Below are positions 52,475 to 61,141 of a stretch of 64,000 nucleotides of DNA, piece by piece. The position numbers and the translations under genes are program-made. The stretch's first letter is position 1. The number at the start of each line of letters is the position of its first letter. The notes beneath the pieces were generated by a model, which saw only the letters and a program-made list of their open reading frames with translations, did not search any database and was not told the origin of the DNA. The DNA comes from Candidatus Ribeiella danica. Lineage in GTDB: Bacteria > Chloroflexota > Chloroflexia > Chloroflexales > Roseiflexaceae. Location of the stretch: positions 1-64,000 of the forward strand of contig JADKFS010000013.1 in the NCBI GenBank assembly GCA_016717335.1, read 5' to 3'.

Positions 52475-53866
52475 TCACTCCAGGGTATGCAGGTATGGTG
52501 GCGGCGGGACAAGCAGGTGCCCGTCGACGACCTCTCCCTGGCGCCTGATCCCCTTGCCGCGCCCGCGGCCCGACTCGATCACCTCGCGGTAGAGCGCCGC
52601 CGTGCGCGCGGCGACGATCGGCCAGGTGAACTCGCGCGCGACGCGCTCGCGCGCGGCCTGGCCCATCTTGTCCCGCGCGTCGGGGTGGATCAGCAGCTGG
52701 TACAGTCGGGTGGCCAGCGCCTCCGGATCGCGCGGCGGCACGAGCATGCCGGTCAGGCCGTCCTGGATGGTGAAGGTGATGCCGCCGACCGCCGACCCGA
52801 TCACCGGACGGCCGCAGGCCATCGCCTCGAGCGGCGTCAGCCCGAACGGCTCGTACCAGGGCGTGGTCACCGCCACGTCGCCGGCGCTGTAGTAGTAGCG
52901 CAGCTCGTCGGGCTGGCGCCGGCCGACAAAGGTGACGCGATCCAGGATGCCCAGCTCGCCCGCCAGCCGCCGCAGCTCGCCAATCTCCGGGGTGGCGCGC
53001 GGGTCGGCGTCGGCCGTCTCGCCGCCGACCAGCAGCAGCCGCGGTCGGGGAAGCTGCGTGGGAGATGGCGCCGGGCCGCCGACCTCCCGCGCGACCTCCT
53101 GCGTCTCGGCGTACAGCTCCACCAGGGCCGCGAACGCCCGCACGACGTTGCGCACGTCCTTGCGCGGCAGCATCCGGCCGACGTACACCACCACGAACTC
53201 GTCGTCGCCCAGGCCGACCCGGCGGCGGGCCGCGCCGCGCTCGACCGGCCGAAACCGCCGGGTGTTGACGGCAGACGGGATCAGTGCGACCTTGCGCGGG
53301 TCGGCGCCGTAGTCGTCGACCAGCTCGTCGCGCTCGCTCGGGCACTGGCCGATCAGCCGGTCCACCTCGCGGACCACATCCAGCTCGACGGCGATCCGGC
53401 CGGCCGGGCTGGTGTCGGCCGCGCCCTGGTGGCGCCGCTTGGTCTTGCCCATCGCGTGGAAGATCTGCACCACCGGGAGGCGGTAGCGCCGCTTGAGCTG
53501 CATCGCCACCCAGCCCGACATCCAGAAGTTGCCGTGGACCAGATCGTAGCGCTGCCCGCCCCGCTGCATCACGTCGACGAGCGAGTCGAGGAACATCGGC
53601 ATCAGGTGCCAGAGCTGGTCCTTGAGCAGCGGCTCGGGCGGCCCGACGGGCAGGTTGACGACGCGGACGCCGGGAGCCCAGTCGATCAGCTCGGGCGCCT
53701 CGGGGCTGTCGCGCCGCGTGAAGATGTCCACGTGGTGCCCGATCCGGCCAAGGTAGCGGCAGACCTCGTCCACGTAGACATTCTGCCCGCCGGCGTCCTG
53801 TCCGCCGAGCAGCGCGACCGGGCTGGCGTGCTCGCTCAGAAAAGCTATGCGTAGTGAGTCCTTCAT
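52475..53866 (-). CDS. glycosyltransferase family 4 (sucrose-phosphate synthase/MshA-like)
   Basis: 463 residues from ATG 53866 (MKDSLRIAFLSEHASP). GGQDAGGQNVYVDEVCRYLGRIGHHVDIFTRR is the acceptor-domain start shared with sucrose synthases and MshA. VVVYVGRMLPRKDVRNVVRAF and YEPFGLTPLEAMACGRPVIGSAVGGI form the nucleotide-sugar site with the E-x7-E motif. The donor is unknown. Preceded by a 7-base-type repeat region. Confidence 0.92.
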   Translation of the reverse strand: MKDSLRIAFLSEHASPVALLGGQDAGGQNVYVDEVCRYLGRIGHHVDIFTRRDSPEAPELIDWAPGVRVVNLPVGPPEPLLKDQLWHLMPMFLDSLVDVMQRGGQRYDLVHGNFWMSGWVAMQLKRRYRLPVVQIFHAMGKTKRRHQGAADTSPAGRIAVELDVVREVDRLIGQCPSERDELVDDYGADPRKVALIPSAVNTRRFRPVERGAARRRVGLGDDEFVVVYVGRMLPRKDVRNVVRAFAALVELYAETQEVAREVGGPAPSPTQLPRPRLLLVGGETADADPRATPEIGELRRLAGELGILDRVTFVGRRQPDELRYYYSAGDVAVTTPWYEPFGLTPLEAMACGRPVIGSAVGGITFTIQDGLTGMLVPPRDPEALATRLYQLLIHPDARDKMGQAARERVAREFTWPIVAARTAALYREVIESGRGRGKGIRRQGEVVDGHLLVPPPPYLHTLE

Positions 53867-53877
53867 ATCGACCTCTG

Positions 53878-53990
53878 TGTTAGTCAGCAGTCGGCAGCCA
53901 GCAGTCAGCATGCCTTTACCGCTCGTCTTCTATGTTAGTCGGTAGCCAGCACGCCTTTACTGCCTGCTGCTAGCTGCCGACTGCGAGCCG
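53878..53990 (+). repeat. short-repeat region between two glycosyltransferase genes
   Basis: Words GCAGTCGGCAGCCAGCAGTC, TGTTAGTCGGTAGCCAGCACG and ACTGCCTGCTGCTAGCTGCC repeat with a period near 7. The end of the next gene (…RRLAVGS) is made of this repeat. Confidence 0.55.
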
Positions 53991-54935
53991 CCGTCCGGTG
54001 ACGATCTCGAAAGCCGCGTTCCAGTCGCGCGCGAACCGCTCGATCCCAAAGCGCTCGCGCGCCACGGCGCGGGCGTTCGCGCCCAGCCGGCGGGCCTTGG
54101 CCGGGTCGTCGATCAGCTCGCGCATCCGCTCGACCAGCTCGCCTGGGTCGCACGAGACGTAGCCGGTCACGCCGTTCTCGATCACCGCCGGCAGCTCGGT
54201 CGTCGCCAGGGCGACCACCGGCATGCCGATCGTCATCGCTTCGATCACCGCCAGCGGCAGGCTGGTGTAGCGCATCGGGCTGAACAGGAAGCGGTAGTCG
54301 GCGACGCGGCGGTGCAGCTCGCGGTACGGCACGTCGCCCAGCCCACCAAGCTCCGCCGTCTGCATGCCGGCGCAGGTCAGCGGCACGCGCTCGCGCGCCA
54401 GCAGGAACAGGTCGTAGCCGGCGATGCGCGGGCGCTTCTGCATGCCGTTGATCACCGTGATGCCCTGCGCGATCCGCCCGCTGTAGGCCGCGGCCGGGTC
54501 GACCGCCACGCTGTGCTCGATCACCATCGTCGGGCTGCGGCCGTTGTCCCACATCAGCCGGTTGAACTGGGTGACGTGGACCAGCAGCACGGCCGGGTCG
54601 TCGATCGGGTGGCGCGAGTCGCTCGGGTGCGGCTTGGGCGTGTTGTGCTCCAGGTAGATCCTGGGCAGCCGGCGCTGCTCTGGGCTGAGAATCTCCTCCT
54701 GATCCACGACGTAGTTCTTGGGCGTCTGGAAGATCACCAGGTCGAGGTCGAGGTCGCGCACGTGCTCGGCCGGCACCTCGCGCACGTAGTCTGGCAGGTC
54801 GAAGGTCGGCCCGCGCCCGCCGTAGCCCTCCGGGCGGCCCGGCTTGACCGGCAGGTACCAGTCGTGGTCGATCCGCGCCAGCGCGTTGAGGTAGCTGCCG
54901 TGGATGTGCCAGATCAGAATCTTTAGTCGTCTCAT
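53970..54935 (-). CDS. glycosyltransferase family 4-like
   Basis: 321 residues. RRLKILIWHIHGSYLNALARIDHDWYLPVKPGRPEGYGGRGP at the N-terminus, IYLEHNTPKPHPSDSRHP, and SPMRYTSLPLAVIEAMTIGMPVVALATTELPAVIENGVTGY with the GT4-type donor site. The first domain differs from common GT4s, so the acceptor may be unusual. Starts one base after the stop of the GT9 gene upstream. Confidence 0.88.
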   Translation of the reverse strand: MRRLKILIWHIHGSYLNALARIDHDWYLPVKPGRPEGYGGRGPTFDLPDYVREVPAEHVRDLDLDLVIFQTPKNYVVDQEEILSPEQRRLPRIYLEHNTPKPHPSDSRHPIDDPAVLLVHVTQFNRLMWDNGRSPTMVIEHSVAVDPAAAYSGRIAQGITVINGMQKRPRIAGYDLFLLARERVPLTCAGMQTAELGGLGDVPYRELHRRVADYRFLFSPMRYTSLPLAVIEAMTIGMPVVALATTELPAVIENGVTGYVSCDPGELVERMRELIDDPAKARRLGANARAVARERFGIERFARDWNAAFEIVTGRRLAVGS

Positions 54936-56138
54936 TTATCCTCTCCGCGCCGATGACGAAGGACCAAGGACCAAGGACGAACCGCCCAACTCGAGCGCCT
55001 TGCCCGCAATCGCCGGCTGCCAGCCTTTGGTCTTCCGTCTTTGGTCTTCGGTCATGGCAAGCATCTCTTCGCACGCCTCCAGCACCGCTTCGACCGGCAG
55101 CCGACCCAGCGCCGTTGATGGGTCAGCCGCCGGCCCCGCCAGCGCGAGCGCGTCGACGACACGGTGGCGCTCGCGATCGAGCGGCGCCCACTGCTCGGGC
55201 CGGCTCGGCCCGAACAGGACGACGCTGGGTGTCCCGGTCGCGGCGGCAAGGTGCGACGCGCCGGTGTCGTTGGTGACGAGCAGGTCCAGCCGGTCGATCG
55301 CCGCCGCGAAGGTGCCCAGGTCGGTCTCGCCGGCCAGGTCGAGCGCGGGGTGGCGCATAGCGCGGCGCACGTCCGCGGTGAGCTGGCGCTCGTGCGCGCC
55401 GCCGGTCAGCACGATGCTGGCCCCGTAGCGCTCGGCCAGCGCGTCGGCCAGCGCGGCGAATCGAGCGGCCGGCCAGCGCCGGGCGGCGGCCTTCGCCCCG
55501 GCGTGCAGGGCGATCAGCGGCCCGCCATTCGCCGTAGGCAGCAGCTCGGCGGCGCGGTCGCGCTCGGCGTCTGTGATGGGAAAGTCAATCTCGATTGCAG
55601 ATTGGGCTGCGCTCTCCGTCAACTGCAATCTGCTCTCTGCAATCTGTAAGGCGTCGACCAGCCTGAGCCAGCGCAGCGCCTCGTGCTCGCCGGACTCGTA
55701 CGGCAGGCTGGCGGTCAGCCGCCCGTCGGCGCCGGCGCGGTAGCCCAGCGAGAAGCGGGCGCCCAGCTCGGCCACGAAGCCGTTGCTGACGCTCCCGTCG
55801 CCGTGCATCTGGATCGCCAGGTCGTAGCCGTAGGCGCGCGCCGCGTCGACGTACGCCCGTGTCTTGCCGGCGTCGTGCGGCAGCTCGGCGATGCCCGGGT
55901 AGCCGGGGAAGACCTCCAGCCGATCGAGCGAGGGCAGCCGCCGCACCAGCTCGTCCGCCCACGGCAGGCCGATCAGCGTGATCTCCGCCGCCGGGAAGCG
56001 CCGCCGCAGCAGCCGCAGCGCTGGGGTCGCGCACAGCAGGTCGCCCAGGTAGAGCGCGCGGAACACCGCGATTCTGCGAATTTCAGATTGCAGATTGTAG
56101 ATTGTAGATTCAGCCGGACGCATAACCGATGATGTCAT
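54936..56138 (-). CDS. heptosyltransferase-like GT9 glycosyltransferase 1
   Basis: 400 residues. RIAVFRALYLGDLLCATPALRLLRRRFPAAEITLIG, LIALHAGAKAAARRWPAARFAALADAL and LLVTNDTGASHLAAATGTPSVVLFGPSRPEQWAPL match GT9 (WaaC/WaaF type). The N-terminus (STIYNLQSEI), an internal stretch (QIAESRLQLTES) and the last 40 residues (TEDQRRKTKG) are read from short tandem repeats, so repeats have entered and extended the coding frame. Overlaps the next GT9 gene by 4 bases. Confidence 0.88.
   Translation of the reverse strand: MTSSVMRPAESTIYNLQSEIRRIAVFRALYLGDLLCATPALRLLRRRFPAAEITLIGLPWADELVRRLPSLDRLEVFPGYPGIAELPHDAGKTRAYVDAARAYGYDLAIQMHGDGSVSNGFVAELGARFSLGYRAGADGRLTASLPYESGEHEALRWLRLVDALQIAESRLQLTESAAQSAIEIDFPITDAERDRAAELLPTANGGPLIALHAGAKAAARRWPAARFAALADALAERYGASIVLTGGAHERQLTADVRRAMRHPALDLAGETDLGTFAAAIDRLDLLVTNDTGASHLAAATGTPSVVLFGPSRPEQWAPLDRERHRVVDALALAGPAADPSTALGRLPVEAVLEACEEMLAMTEDQRRKTKGWQPAIAGKALELGGSSLVLGPSSSARRG
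55595..55650 (+). repeat. 7-base repeat inside GT9 gene 1
   Basis: GATTGCAGATTGGGCTGCGC and CTGCAATCTGCTCTCTGCAA read in frame as QIAESRLQLTES; the same GCAATCT words form the array at 56083-56195. Confidence 0.6.
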
Positions 56139-56195
56139 ATCGCTTCTCCCGCCTGATAATCTGCAATCTGCAATCTAGAATCTACAATCAGGGAC
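56083..56195 (+). repeat. 7-base repeat array, GCAATCT/AGATTGT words
   Basis: AGATTGCAGATTGTAGATTG and, inverted, AATCTGCAATCTGCAATCTA flank the joint of two GT9 genes and code for both the end of one and the start of the other. Confidence 0.75.
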
Positions 56196-57226
56196 TCGGC
56201 TTCTTCCACAACCTCCTCGGGCTCAATGTCGAGGCACGGCTGGCCGATCGGGCACTGGAACAGGTAGCACGGGTAGCACGGCGTCGGGCGGCGCAGCAGG
56301 CGCGAGCGGGTGAAGCGCGGCCGCCACTGCTCGTCGTAGTCGGTGCCCGAGTAGAGCGCCAGCGCGGGCGTCATCAGCGCGTCGGCCAGGTGCAGCGGCA
56401 GCGTGTTGCCGCAGATCACCAGCGCGGCGCGCTCGACCAGCGCGGCGTACTCGGGCAGGCTGGTCCCGCCCAGCAGGCAGCGCGCGTCCGGCGCGCGCGC
56501 GAGGACCGTCTCGACCAGCGCGCGCTCGCGCTCGACGCCGGTGACGAGCACCTGCCGGCCGCGCTCGCACAGCAGCCGCGCCATGTCGCCGGAGCGCTCG
56601 GGCGGGTAGCGGCGCGCCTGGGCGCTCGCGCCGGGGTGGATCAGTACGAACGGCGCGTTCGGATCGATTCCGGCGCCGCGCAGCAGCTCCGGCGCGGCGG
56701 CGCGCGCCGCGTCGGGGATGGCGATCGCGAGCCGGCGCTCGCGCGCGACGAAGCCGAGCGACTCGACCAGCCGCAGGTTGCGCTCGACCTGGTGCAGGTC
56801 GTCGGGCGCGCCCCTCAGCTCGGTCGTCAGGCAGCGCCCGCCAAACTCCTTCGACTCGCCGGCCCGCAGCGGGATGCCGGCCAGGTAGCACACGTAGCCG
56901 GCCGGGTGCGGCGTCTGGCTGAACGACGAGAAGATCAGGGCGGCGTCGAAGCCGCGCCCGGCCAGCGTGTCGACCAGCTCGCGCTCGCGGGCCGGGTCGA
57001 ACGGCAGGTGCCCGAGGTCCTGCCAGATCGGCCGCCAGGTCAGCAGGTCGTCGACCCACGGCAGCAGCGGCGCGGCGGTGGCCCCGCCGGGCGTCGCCAG
57101 CAGGGTCAGCCGGGCCTGCGGCGAGGTCTCCTTCACCGCGCGCAGCGCCGGCCCCAGCATCACCACGTCGCCGATATTGTCCAGCCGCACCGCCAGGATA
57201 TTCCGAGCCGCGAGCCATCCGCTCAT
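56135..57226 (-). CDS. heptosyltransferase-like GT9 glycosyltransferase 2
   Basis: 363 residues. MSGWLAARNILAVRLDNIGDVVMLGPALRAV, VLIHPGASAQARRYPPERSGDMARLL, LVICGNTLPLHLADALMTPALALYSGTDYDEQW. Cys-rich end PTPCYPCYLFQCPIGQPC, seen in a GT9 subgroup. Paralogue of gene 3: the two share the MSGW-AARNILAVRLDN start and the repeat-rich region just upstream. Confidence 0.92.
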   Translation of the reverse strand: MSGWLAARNILAVRLDNIGDVVMLGPALRAVKETSPQARLTLLATPGGATAAPLLPWVDDLLTWRPIWQDLGHLPFDPARERELVDTLAGRGFDAALIFSSFSQTPHPAGYVCYLAGIPLRAGESKEFGGRCLTTELRGAPDDLHQVERNLRLVESLGFVARERRLAIAIPDAARAAAPELLRGAGIDPNAPFVLIHPGASAQARRYPPERSGDMARLLCERGRQVLVTGVERERALVETVLARAPDARCLLGGTSLPEYAALVERAALVICGNTLPLHLADALMTPALALYSGTDYDEQWRPRFTRSRLLRRPTPCYPCYLFQCPIGQPCLDIEPEEVVEEAESLIVDSRLQIADYQAGEAI

Positions 57227-57235
57227 TGTGTTGCT

Positions 57236-57440
57236 CCGTCAAGAACCGACGATAGACGATGGACGATGGACCGAGGGCCAAGGGCCAAGGACCAACGACC
57301 AACGACCAACGACCAACGACCAAGGGCGATAGACGGTGGACGATGGACCGCGGACCAAGGACCAAGTCCCTAGCCCCTAGCCCCTAGCCCCAGGATCTTG
57401 TCACCTTGTCTCCTTGTCTCCTTGTCTCCTCGTCTATGGC
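57236..57440 (+). repeat. 7/8-base tandem repeat array
   Basis: Successive blocks: GACGATGGACGATGGACC, CGACCAACGACCAACGACCA (four units of CGACCAA), CCTAGCCCCTAGCCCCTAGC (period 7), TTGTCTCCTTGTCTCCTTGT (period 8). Lies between GT9 genes 2 and 3 and encodes the last residues of gene 3. Confidence 0.85.
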
Positions 57441-58545
57441 CTAAAAGGCCGATCGCCGCGTCGACCACCATCTCGGGCGAGACCAGGCTTAGGCACTCGT
57501 GGCCATAGGGGCAGGTGCGGCTGTAGCAGATTCGGCAGGGCACGTCGTGGTTCAGCAGGCGGTGCGGCACGCGCCAGGGCCTCCACTGCTCGGGCGGGTT
57601 GGTCAGCGCGAACAGCGCCACCACCGGCGTCTTCAGCGCGGCGGCGATGTGCATCGGCCCGGTGTTGTTGGTGATCGTCAGGTCGGCCGCCTCGATCAGC
57701 GCGCAGAACGCGGCGAACGGCAGCTCTCCCGCCAGCGCCAGCGTCGCGGCGCGGTGCTCCGGCCGCACCCGGCCCAGCACTCGCTCGACCAGGTCGCGCT
57801 CGCCCTCCGCGCCGGTCAGCGCGACCGTCGCGCCCAGCCGCTCGACCAGCAGGCCGGCCACCTCGGCGTACAGCTCCCACGGGTAGGTGCGCGCCGGCAT
57901 CGAGCAGCCGGGGTGAACGACCACCAGCGGGCCGCTGAGTTTTGAGTTTTGAGTTTTGAGCTGCGAGTTCTCGTATCCTTCTAGCTCAGAACTCAAAACT
58001 TTGAACTCAACACTCGCGCGCGCGTCGTCGGGCACCTTCAGCACCAGGTCGACCTCGTCCGTGCCCAGGCCCAGCGCGCCGACCAGGTCCAGCCCGCGCT
58101 CGACCTCGTGCATCATGCGCTCGGGGTGCTTATGTCGAGTCGTCAGCAGCGAGCCGGAGCCGTCGATCGAGGCCGCCGCGCGCAGCGGGATGTCGGCCAG
58201 ATAGCACATGTAGGCCGCGGGCAGCGAGCTCTGGCGGAACGACGTGAAGATGATCGCCGCGTCGAAGCGACGCTCCTTCAGCAGCGCGATCGTGCGCTGC
58301 TCGCGCGCGCTGTCGTGCGGCAGCCGGCCCCACGGGTCCATCTGCGGCGACTCGTAGACAATCACGTCGGCGATGTCAGGGTTCAGCCGGCCGACCTGCG
58401 CGCCGACCGGGCTGGCTAGCAGCGTGATCGCGGCATCCGGCAGCGACCGCCGGATCGCGTGGATCGCCGGCGTCGTCACCAGCACGTCGCCCAGGTTGTC
58501 GAGCCGCACCGCCAGAATGTTTCGAGCCTCGCGCCATCCGCTCAT
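57370..58545 (-). CDS. heptosyltransferase-like GT9 glycosyltransferase 3
   Basis: 391 residues. MSGWREARNILAVRLDNLGDVLVTTPAIHAIRRSLPDAAITLLASP, LVVVHPGCSMPARTYPWELYAEVAGLL, LTITNNTGPMHIAAALKTPVVALFALTNPPEQWRPW, Cys-rich DVPCRICYSRTCPYGHECL. An insertion of about 28 residues (FKVLSSELEGYENSQLK… ) is read from a repeat hairpin at 57938-58016, and the last residues (GDKETRRQGDKILGLG) from the array at 57370-57430. Confidence 0.9.
   Translation of the reverse strand: MSGWREARNILAVRLDNLGDVLVTTPAIHAIRRSLPDAAITLLASPVGAQVGRLNPDIADVIVYESPQMDPWGRLPHDSAREQRTIALLKERRFDAAIIFTSFRQSSLPAAYMCYLADIPLRAAASIDGSGSLLTTRHKHPERMMHEVERGLDLVGALGLGTDEVDLVLKVPDDARASVEFKVLSSELEGYENSQLKTQNSKLSGPLVVVHPGCSMPARTYPWELYAEVAGLLVERLGATVALTGAEGERDLVERVLGRVRPEHRAATLALAGELPFAAFCALIEAADLTITNNTGPMHIAAALKTPVVALFALTNPPEQWRPWRVPHRLLNHDVPCRICYSRTCPYGHECLSLVSPEMVVDAAIGLLGHRRGDKETRRQGDKILGLGARG
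57938..58016 (+). repeat. repeat hairpin inside GT9 gene 3
   Basis: GTTTTGAGTTTTGAGTTTTG (three units of GTTTTGA), then 30 bases, then the inverse CTCAAAACTTTGAACTC. In frame, within the linker between the two domains. Confidence 0.75.
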
Positions 58546-58555
58546 CGAGTTGCTC

Positions 58556-58795
58556 CGTCAAGAACCGACGATGGACCAAAGACCAACGACCAACGACTAA
58601 CGACCAGGGACCAGGGCGCCAGGGGCCAGGGACCAGGGACCAGGGACCAGAGACCAAAGACCAAGGACCAAAGACCAAAGACCAAGGACTAAGTCACCTT
58701 GTCACCTTGTCACCGCCCCAAGCCCCAAGTCCCAAGCCCCAAGTCACCTGGTCACCTTGTCACCTTGTCTCGCTCAAGCCCCAAGCCCCAGCGCG
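58556..58795 (+). repeat. 7/8-base tandem repeat array, 240 bases
   Basis: Blocks of GACCAAC, GGACCAG, AGACCAA, then CACCTTGT, then CCCCAAG units. Most units are 7 bases. Lies between GT9 gene 3 and gmhB and encodes the end of gmhB. Confidence 0.87.
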
Positions 58796-59387
58796 GCGGC
58801 CGGTAGTCCAGCTCGGCCTGCGGCTGCAGCCCCTCCGCCGCGGCGATCACCCGCAGCGCGTGGACGGTATCGCGCGCCACGAAGGATGGCTCGCGCAGCG
58901 CGGCCTGTGGCGGCGACTCGCTGCCGAGGTCGACTAGGATGGTGCGGCAGCCGGCGCGGTTGCCGGCCTCGACGTCGTCCAGGATGTCGCCCACGAACCA
59001 GGAGCGCGCCAGGTCAGCCTCCAGCTCGGCGGCGGCGCGCAGCAGCATGCCGGGCTGCGGCTTGCGGCACTCGCAGCGAATCGCCAGCTCGGGGATCGTC
59101 CCGTCGGGATGGTGCGGGCAGTGGTAGACGCCGTCGAGCCGCACGTCCAGCGCGGCCAGCTCGGCGGCGAGGTGGTCGTGCAGGCGCCGCAGGTCGGCCT
59201 CGCCGAAGAGGCCCCGCGCGATGCCCGACTGGTTGGTGATCACGACCAGCAGGAACCCGGCAGCCTGCAGGCGCCGCAGCCCCGGCCCAACCCCCTCGTA
59301 CAGACGCAGGTCCTCGGGCCGCGCGGGGTAGTGCCGCGGGTGCACCAGCGTGCCATCTCTATCCAGAAAAACGGCGCGATGCCGCAT
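58752..59387 (-). CDS. gmhB: D-glycero-D-manno-heptose 1,7-bisphosphate 7-phosphatase
   Basis: 211 residues. HRAVFLDRDGTLVHPRHYPARPEDLRLYEGV (HAD motif I), VVITNQSGIARGLF, YHCPHHPDG and CECRKPQPGML with the zinc-site Cys/His of GmhB, then FVGDILDDVEAGNRAGC. It removes the C7 phosphate between the two HldE steps. First gene of the minus-strand cluster. The tail LGLERDKVTR is read from repeats. Confidence 0.93.
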   Translation of the reverse strand: MRHRAVFLDRDGTLVHPRHYPARPEDLRLYEGVGPGLRRLQAAGFLLVVITNQSGIARGLFGEADLRRLHDHLAAELAALDVRLDGVYHCPHHPDGTIPELAIRCECRKPQPGMLLRAAAELEADLARSWFVGDILDDVEAGNRAGCRTILVDLGSESPPQAALREPSFVARDTVHALRVIAAAEGLQPQAELDYRPPRWGLGLERDKVTR

Positions 59388-59705
59388 GGCTCAGTCTCCT
59401 CTAGAATCACAGCGTGACCGCCGCCCATCCGGGCGCAGCCACCACCTCCGCTTCTCTCAGGGTATACTAGCGGTTCCCCCAGAGTCGCGCATCGTGCATT
59501 TGCCCAAAGAACGAATTTTCTGACCAGCATCGAATTGTGCAGTTGCACAATTCGATGCCGAGTGGTACAGCTTCTCCCCTGTCAGCGGCGCGGGCAAGAT
59601 TCTTGGCATCGGGCTACGGTCGCGGCCCGATACCAAAAGAATGCCCCCTCTCCCGCGAGGGAGAAGGGGTAGGAGGTGAGGGCCAACCGATCGATCAGGA
59701 ATGCG
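59388..59705. other. intergenic stretch
   Basis: No gene. It holds the upstream region of gmhB, the palindrome at 59527-59558 and a CCCCCTCTCCCGCGAGGGAG-type hairpin at about 59642-59670 related to the palindromic modules. Confidence 0.6.
59527..59558. repeat. long palindrome, 15-base arms
   Basis: GCATCGAATTGTGCA (59527-59541), GT, TGCACAATTCGATGC (59544-59558), all paired. It could be an operator or a cruciform between the divergent regions. Confidence 0.8.
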
Positions 59706-60416
59706 TCAGGGGCCGGCCTGCCCCAGCGCGTGCTGTTCCGCGCTGGGCTGGAGGTAGCGCACAAACCAGTCGCGCGCCAGCCGCGCGACCTTCTCAAGCG
59801 CGCCGGCCTCCTCGAACAGGTGCGTCGCGCCGGGCACAACCTCGAGGCTGCGCTCGCAGCTCATGTACTGCAGCGCGTCGCGGTTCATGCCAATCACCGG
59901 GTAGTCGTTCCCACCGACGATCAGTAGCGTGGGCGCGCGCACTCGCGGCAGCGCCAGGCCGGCTAGCTCAGGGCGCCCGCCGCGCGAGACCACCGCGCCA
60001 ACCGCGTCGACTCGCTCGGCGGCGGCCACCAGCGCCGCGGCAGCCCCGGTGCTGGCGCCGAAGTACCCCAGCAGCAGGCCGCGCGTCGCCGGCTGGGTGG
60101 CCAGCCAGTCGGTCGCGCCGACGACCCGCCGGGCCAGCAGATCGATGTCGAAGCGCAGCTCCGAGGTCTGGAGATCGATCGCCTCCTCGTCGCCGGTCAG
60201 CAGGTCGATCAGCAGCGTAGCCAGCCCGCCGGCGCGCAGCTGCTCGGCCACGAAGCGATTGCGCGTGCTGTGGCGGCTGCTGCCGCTGCCATGCGCGAAC
60301 AGCACGATCCCGCGCGCTCCCAGCGGAATATCAAGATTGCCCTCGAGCACCACGTCGTCGGCCGGCACCTGAACGACCTTCGCCTCGCCCGCCTGCCATG
60401 ATGTGCGCGTGTCCAT
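59706..60416 (-). CDS. alpha/beta hydrolase (dienelactone hydrolase-like)
   Basis: 236 residues. GIVLFAHGSGSSRHSTRNRFVAEQL, GYFGASTGAAAAL (GxSxG nucleophile), TLLIVGGNDYPVIGMN (Asp) and VPGATHLFEE (His) complete a Ser-Asp-His triad. The family often sits beside phosphoribosyltransferases of the next type in Actinobacteria and Chloroflexota. Substrate unknown. Confidence 0.88.
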   Translation of the reverse strand: MDTRTSWQAGEAKVVQVPADDVVLEGNLDIPLGARGIVLFAHGSGSSRHSTRNRFVAEQLRAGGLATLLIDLLTGDEEAIDLQTSELRFDIDLLARRVVGATDWLATQPATRGLLLGYFGASTGAAAALVAAAERVDAVGAVVSRGGRPELAGLALPRVRAPTLLIVGGNDYPVIGMNRDALQYMSCERSLEVVPGATHLFEEAGALEKVARLARDWFVRYLQPSAEQHALGQAGP

Positions 60417-60496
60417 ATCATCTCCTTACAGCCCGGTCTGTCGAACATCGCTCTGATCGCTCATGTCAGCCTGATCAGCTCCTGCGGCTCGATCCG

Positions 60497-61141
60497 TCAG
60501 GTCGTGGCGGCCGCGAGCAGCGCGCGCACCTGCTCGTCGGTCGTCTGAGAGAAATCTTCGTACCACAGGCCGACCGCGTGGAACGGCTCGGGCGTGCTGG
60601 CGCAGACGACCCGGTCGACCTCGCCGCGCAGCGCGTCGCAGGTCTCGCGCGCGGCCGTCGGCACCGCCACCACGATCGCGGCTGGCCGGCGGCGACGCAG
60701 CGCGGCCGCCGCCGCGCGCATCGTCGCGCCGGTGGCGAGCCCGTCGTCCACCAGGATCACCGTGCGCCCGCCAACCTCGACAGGCGCGCGGTCGTCCCGG
60801 TAGGCGCGCTCGCGTCGCTCCAGCTCGCGCTGCTGCTCCGCGGCCACGGCGGCGACTATGTGAGCGGGAATGCCCAGCGCCGCCACCACGTCGTCGTTGA
60901 TCACATAGGCGCCGCCCGAGGCGATCGCGCCCATCGCAAGCTCCTCGTGCCCCGGCAGGCCCAGCTTGCGCACCAGAAAGACATCCATCGGCACGCGCAG
61001 TGCCCGTGCGACCTCGTAGGCCACGGGGACGCCGCCGCGCGGCAGCCCCAGCACCAGCACATCCGCGCGGCCGGCGTACTCCGCCAGCAGCGCGGCCAGC
61101 TGCCGGCCCGCGTCGGCCCGATCGCGAAACGGCGCCTCCAC
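60497..61141 (-). CDS. phosphoribosyltransferase
   Basis: 214 residues from GTG 61141 (MEAPFRDRADAGRQLAALLAEYAGRADVLVLGLPRGGVPVAYEVARAL). VILVDDGLATGATMRAAAAAL is the PRPP-binding motif. The GTG overlaps the TAG of the BON gene by one base, so translation is probably coupled. Upstream open frame sequence is out-of-frame BON gene. Confidence 0.9.
   Translation of the reverse strand: MEAPFRDRADAGRQLAALLAEYAGRADVLVLGLPRGGVPVAYEVARALRVPMDVFLVRKLGLPGHEELAMGAIASGGAYVINDDVVAALGIPAHIVAAVAAEQQRELERRERAYRDDRAPVEVGGRTVILVDDGLATGATMRAAAAALRRRRPAAIVVAVPTAARETCDALRGEVDRVVCASTPEPFHAVGLWYEDFSQTTDEQVRALLAAATT

Noticed and set aside
49628..53854. Plus-strand frames of 542 and 455 codons opposite hldE and the GT4 gene
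   Set aside because: Shadows of high-GC genes; compositions are dominated by Arg, Gln, His and Ala.
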